Assembly (NCBI GenBank): GCA_040879025.1
Contig: JBBDLF010000019.1
Location: 57,064-121,063, forward strand
Direction of reading: 5' to 3'
DNA: 64,000 bases
DNA from: JBBDLF01 sp040879025
GTDB lineage: Bacteria; Pseudomonadota; Gammaproteobacteria; Pseudomonadales; Pseudohongiellaceae
Position 1 is the stretch's first letter, and every line of letters begins with the position of its first letter. Shown piece by piece: positions 61,259-64,000 of the stretch. Both the position numbers and the translations under genes were made by a program. The notes beneath the pieces were generated by a model. That model had not been told where the DNA came from, made no database searches, and saw nothing but the letters and a program-made list of their open reading frames with translations.

Positions 61259-61681
61259 ATGAAGAATATTGTAGTCGTAGACACCAGCGTGCTGATCAGT
61301 GCTCTCCTTGGCCCTGCAGGTCCGGCCAGAGAGTTAATCCGGCGATGCCTCCAAGGGCGCTACAAACCGTTGATCAGTAATGCTTTGTTCCTTGAATATG
61401 AGGACGTTACAAACCGGTCTCAGATTCTAGAACAATGCCCGTTTACCTCAAGCGAGTTGCGAGAGTTGCTAAACGCATACTACAGTGTTTGTGAATGGGT
61501 ACCCATTTACTATTTGTGGCGCCCCAACCTGCCCGATGAGAGCGACAATTTTTTGATAGAGCTTGCCGTTGCCGGCAATGCGAACTGTGTCGTTACAAAC
61601 AACATCAGAGATCTTAAAAACTCTGAGTTGCTGTTTCCTGACTTGCACGTAATGACACCAGAGCAACTTTTAAGAGGATGA
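61259..61681 (+). CDS. PIN-domain toxin (COG1569 type)
   Basis: 140 residues from ATG 61259 (MKNIVVVDTSVLISALLGPA); the frame start 12 codons upstream overlaps the operator. Acidic residues of the PIN site are D8 in VVDTSV, E46 in LFLEYEDV, D in LPDESDNFLIELAV and N in CVVTNNIRDL. It is a ribonuclease toxin of the family that carries its antitoxin downstream. The module is on the plus strand, against the array direction. Confidence 0.9.
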   Translation: MKNIVVVDTSVLISALLGPAGPARELIRRCLQGRYKPLISNALFLEYEDVTNRSQILEQCPFTSSELRELLNAYYSVCEWVPIYYLWRPNLPDESDNFLIELAVAGNANCVVTNNIRDLKNSELLFPDLHVMTPEQLLRG

Positions 61682-61685
61682 TGTC

Positions 61686-61910
61686 ATGGCCACTCTAACG
61701 ATCAGGCTACCCGACGACAAACACAATCGTTTGAAGGCGCTCGCTCGCCGCAAAAAGATGAGCGTCAATAAACTCATCGAAGAGATTTCAACTCAGACGC
61801 TAGCCGAGTTTGACAGCGAAACCCGCTTCCGAAGTCTTGCCGCCTCAGGTGATGCAAAACGCGGTCTTGAACTATTAGATAAGCTCGACGCTGCAGCGAT
61901 GGGCAACTAA
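61686..61910 (+). CDS. Ribbon-helix-helix antitoxin
   Basis: 74 residues. N-terminal RHH: MATLTIRLPDDKHNRLKALA, RRKKMSVNKLIEEISTQTLA; the C-terminal tail RSLAASGDAKRGLELLDKLD would bind the PIN toxin. It follows the toxin by 4 bp. Its stop codon abuts the GTT/AAC duplication that flanks the MITE at 61912. Confidence 0.88.
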   Translation: MATLTIRLPDDKHNRLKALARRKKMSVNKLIEEISTQTLAEFDSETRFRSLAASGDAKRGLELLDKLDAAAMGN

Positions 61911-61911
61911 C

Positions 61912-62087
61912 GAGGCTGTAGAAAAACCTCAGGCTTTCAAATGCAATTTCTAAAAGGCGCTCCTGCTTGAATTCTAGTGACTTTTCTTGGTTCAAGTTCG
62001 CCAGATTTCACGCAAGCGCGCGTTTTTTGCTCAATATGTGACCTGCTATCGAGCACTAATTTTCTCCGCAGGTTTTTCTACAGCCTC
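61912..62087. mobile_element. 176-bp MITE with 18-bp inverted repeats, in an attC core
   Basis: Inverted repeats GAGGCTGTAGAAAAACCT (61912-61929) and its reverse complement (62070-62087) are perfect. AAC flanks both sides (61909-61911, 62088-62090) as a 3-bp target duplication. No gene inside. Removing the element and one AAC rebuilds GCGTTAGTT on the minus strand, an attC right core. A matching full-length transposon is not in the window. Confidence 0.8.
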
Positions 62088-62213
62088 AACGCCGAAGTTC
62101 AGCGGCCTCGTAACGGAGCGGGTTTTTGTGCAATAAAATGAGCGAAGCGAATTGCACAAAAGGCCGCGCAGTGTAGAGGTCCGTCTGCAACGAATTGCTA
62201 AGTGCGTTCTACG
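62088..62213 (-). other. attC site of the DUF6602-like cassette, interrupted by the MITE
   Basis: Minus strand: ACTTAGCAATTCGTTGCAGA at the left, a long hairpin around TTTTGTGCAATTCGCTTCGC / GCACAAAAA, then GCTGAACTTCGGCGTT at the right, where the MITE begins. Confidence 0.7.
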
Positions 62214-62972
62214 CATCAAATAGCTGTATCGCCGAAATAGATTTAGTAGCCATCTTATGATAGTCCCTCCTCCTAGACATGAGGCGAGCGGACGATATCA
62301 TTTCAAGGTAAGACTCAACATGCCCATATACTGAAAGGTAGAATAGCTCGAGAGCGCTTATCTCCGAGCCTTCCTGGTCCTCGAAGAACCAAGAGCTGTA
62401 ACCCATCATATCCTTGTCCGTTACTACCAAGTCCTTCCTTAAATGAAATGAACTTTCAATTCCTGTAATTTCGTCGGGTAGACATTGAAATGAATCATGA
62501 TCGAACTCTTGATATGAGCCTTCATGCTTGTATGAGTCGAAGTACTTTCCAATTTCCCATATTTTTTCGAATTGAAAATGAACAAGTAGGTTTTCGCATT
62601 CTCCAAATAGCGGAGCGCTTTGAAATAGTCTATGGCACGATGAAATATCGCCCTTGAAATTGTCGTCTTAACTTCAATTAGCGCGATTACCGACTCCGAA
62701 GGCACTATGACTATGTCATTAATTCGATAAAGCGGCGCATACATTTGCGAGTCATAGATGAGAATGTCGCATTGCCTCGACAGCTCGCCATCAGCAGCAA
62801 TCACAAAGCCCTGTTCCACGCTCACACGCTTAGGCAGGTGGGTCCTGAGAAACTCTCTTACCACTTCTTCAGTCAGCACACCGATCGTTGGATTGTGCCT
62901 AGTGATGTGCGATCTGACTTGGGCCAACTTGCCCAATAATTCTTGGCTCACAGATTCGAAATACTTGCTCAT
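62209..62972 (-). pseudogene. DUF6602-like nuclease-fold protein, frameshifted
   Basis: Two frames form one protein of about 250 residues. The first (62972-62439) has VREFLRTHLPKRVSVEQGFV, RQCDILIYDSQMYAPLYRIN, IVIVPSESVIALIEVKTTIS; the D...E-V-K pattern is that of restriction-like nucleases. At the A-run at 62562-62567 the frame must shift by one to continue with KIWEIGKYFDSYKHEGSYQE and so to the second frame ending at 62209. Either a true mutation, a sequencing error in the A-run, or frameshifting. Confidence 0.7.
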
Positions 62973-62995
62973 GGGTTAGGCCTGGCGACGATGCA

Positions 62996-63072
62996 CATAA
63001 CGCCGCGCACAACGGCGCGAGCGAAGCGAGTGTCCGGCGCCGACAGGCGCGAATTGCTGCGCTTGGTTATAG
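62996..63072 (-). other. attC site of the ORF-less cassette
   Basis: Minus strand: CTATAACCAAGCGCAGCAAT at the left, CACTCGCTTCGCTCGCGCCG then GCGCGGCGTTATG at the right. Nearly identical to the site at 57611-57686. Confidence 0.88.
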
Positions 63073-63441
63073 CCGCGACGCTCAGTTGTTGAAGGAAAGC
63101 ACGTAATGCTGAGCGCCAGCGAGGCATTTTGCCCATGGGTATTCGAAAAGACTGCCTGATTGGCCATTCGTTGTTTTCCTTCTTATTAACCACTTTACTG
63201 ATCAGTGCTACGCCGACTCAATTCTGACCGTCTTTGCAGCCTGGCACAACTTCTGGTGACATCTTTGGTCTTTGCTATGAGCAGGCGGCTAGCAATTAGG
63301 TCTGGAACCGAAACAAGCGTCCAACTGACAGCGTGTTCTTATGATCCCAGCGACATTCACAAACAGAGCCGCAATATCTTCACAGACGTTGGCACTGGCT
63401 CAACTAAATTCACTGGCCCTTGGACTGGCAATATGCAGAGC
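63073..63441. other. Cassette without a convincing gene
   Basis: About 370 bp bounded by two attC sites. Frames present on both strands run through an attC or lack a ribosome-binding site. It may be a non-coding or promoter cassette, or hold a decayed gene. Confidence 0.55.
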
Positions 63442-63531
63442 GCAATAACGCCTTGCTTTGGGGCGCCGGAGCGTCAACGGAGGCGTCCCAGCAGCGCGCC
63501 TTTTGCGCTGCTACAACAGCAAATTGTTATG
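63442..63531 (-). other. attC site of the Nudix cassette
   Basis: Minus strand: CATAACAATTTGCTGTTGTA at the left, stem GCGCAAAAGGCGCGC, right box AGGCGTTATTGCGC. About 90 bp; distinct from the 57.6-kb family. Confidence 0.8.
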
Positions 63532-63535
63532 ATTT

Positions 63536-63931
63536 TTATGACTCAAAATATACTCCGCAATTCGCTTGAATAAACTTAAGGCGATTTGCCGTTGGTCCGT
63601 CAACCAGCTGGATTGCTTCAACGATATTGGCAAAACAGTAAGATTCCAGCTCCTCTTCAGGTAAACTGATGTTAACTCCCTTTGGGAGGATGCCTCCATC
63701 AAATACGAATCTAAAATCATCCGTTGCTCTCCGATATTCCAGGCAAATCAGAGAACCAACTTCTATAGAGATATTCAATTCTTCTAAGCATTCGCGGCTA
63801 CAACACTCTTGTGGCGATTCGCCTCGTTCAATTGCGCCTCCAGGGAGCAGCCATTCTTCTCGGTATGTCGGCTTTACGATCGCAATTTCGCCCTTGGCAT
63901 TTCGAATAATTGCTGCTGATGCACCGATCAT
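63536..63931 (-). CDS. Nudix hydrolase (cassette gene)
   Basis: 131 residues. The Nudix box is GGAIERGESPQECCSRECLEEL, split here as G-x5-E then R-E-x2-E-E, with Asn at the usual final Gly. Flanking strands ASAAIIRNAKGEIAIVKPTY and FVFDGGILPKG complete the fold. It hydrolyses a nucleoside diphosphate derivative; substrate not evident. The start codon lies about 15 nt from the end of a group II intron, and the gene ends 5 nt from its attC. Confidence 0.9.
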   Translation of the reverse strand: MIGASAAIIRNAKGEIAIVKPTYREEWLLPGGAIERGESPQECCSRECLEELNISIEVGSLICLEYRRATDDFRFVFDGGILPKGVNISLPEEELESYCFANIVEAIQLVDGPTANRLKFIQANCGVYFES

Positions 63932-63947
63932 GGTTCAAAAATCATAA

Positions 63948-64000
63948 TCGGGATAGGGAGGCACCTCACGGTGCCCCTCCTCCCACAACACCGGGCATAC
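63948..64000 (-). mobile_element. 3' end of a second group IIC-type intron (runs off window)
   Basis: The minus strand shows GTATGCCCGGTGTTGTGGGA, a domain VI hairpin around GGGGCACCGTGAGGTGCC, and the end CCCTATCCCGAT. This matches the 3' end of the intron at 54990 base for base in the conserved positions. The body lies beyond 64000. Confidence 0.78.

Noticed and set aside
62562..62567. Programmed frameshift in the DUF6602-like gene
   Set aside because: The A-run is not a canonical slippery heptamer in the zero frame and no stem is evident; mutation or read error is simpler.
62969..63193. Minus-strand frame of 74 codons starting MVNKKENNEWP
   Set aside because: Second half is translated attC; frame misses the TAA of the left box, unlike real cassette genes here.
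63205..63573. Plus-strand frame of 122 codons
   Set aside because: Runs through an attC site into the Nudix gene; no ribosome-binding site or domain.
1..64000. tRNA, rRNA or riboswitch genes
   Set aside because: I found no clover-leaf, rRNA-like or known riboswitch sequence on reading; a covariance search would be needed to exclude them.

Overview
The window looks like one scaffold of a Gram-negative bacterium, most likely a marine or aquatic gammaproteobacterium. This is inferred from TonB-dependent receptors, periplasmic PQQ dehydrogenases, a TRAP-TAXI transporter, a glucosylglycerate compatible-solute operon and a chromosomal-type integron cassette array; I cannot name genus or species. 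A 10-N gap (1936-1945) next to a poly-G run shows it is a draft assembly.

Layout. (1) 1-21.1 kb: chromosomal metabolic genes: a partial secreted metal-hydrolase-like protein, a truncated AbiEii toxin, a WYL regulator with a TRAP-TAXI transporter, two PQQ dehydrogenases, a serine hydrolase, malate synthase G, a cyclase-family hydrolase, a PAL-like NHL propeller, a diguanylate cyclase, an FtsX-type permease and two small secreted proteins. Two families of REP-like palindromes punctuate this part. (2) 21.1-32.3 kb: a methyltransferase, a Phd/PIN toxin-antitoxin pair, then a minus-strand group of an AraC regulator, two TonB receptors, a secreted protein and an unusual haem plus Cu-monooxygenase-like protein. 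(3) 32.4-46.6 kb: an RHS polymorphic-toxin locus. A 1222-residue RHS shell gene overlaps by 4 nt a 1418-residue secreted protein (six ~82-residue repeats, LRR, FG-GAP propeller) that carries the RHS core and a toxin tip. Behind it lie a putative immunity gene, orphan and scrambled tips (one with a phospholipase A2-like HD motif and a membrane immunity candidate), one apparently intact IS256-family element, one broken IS256-type element and two detached 3' tails of the latter. Each tip module ends beside a copy of that same IS tail. (4) 47.0-54.4 kb: purC-like gene, glucosylglycerate synthesis and phosphorolysis operon, a TPR protein and a GNAT acetyltransferase. (5) 54.5-64 kb: an integron gene-cassette array read on the minus strand, rich in toxin-antitoxin cassettes (two HigBA, BrnTA, HicAB, orphan HigA, DUF4258/DUF2283, PIN/RHH) plus SnoaL-like, VOC, Nudix, AbiU2-like and DUF6602-like cassettes. 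A group IIC intron with a deleted reverse transcriptase lies at its left end and the 3' end of a second one at the right edge of the window. No integrase gene is in view; from the attC orientation it should lie to the right.

The most interesting regions are the split RHS locus with IS-tail-flanked tips, and the cassette array, where a MITE sits exactly on an attC crossover and two different HigBA modules share one operator sequence.
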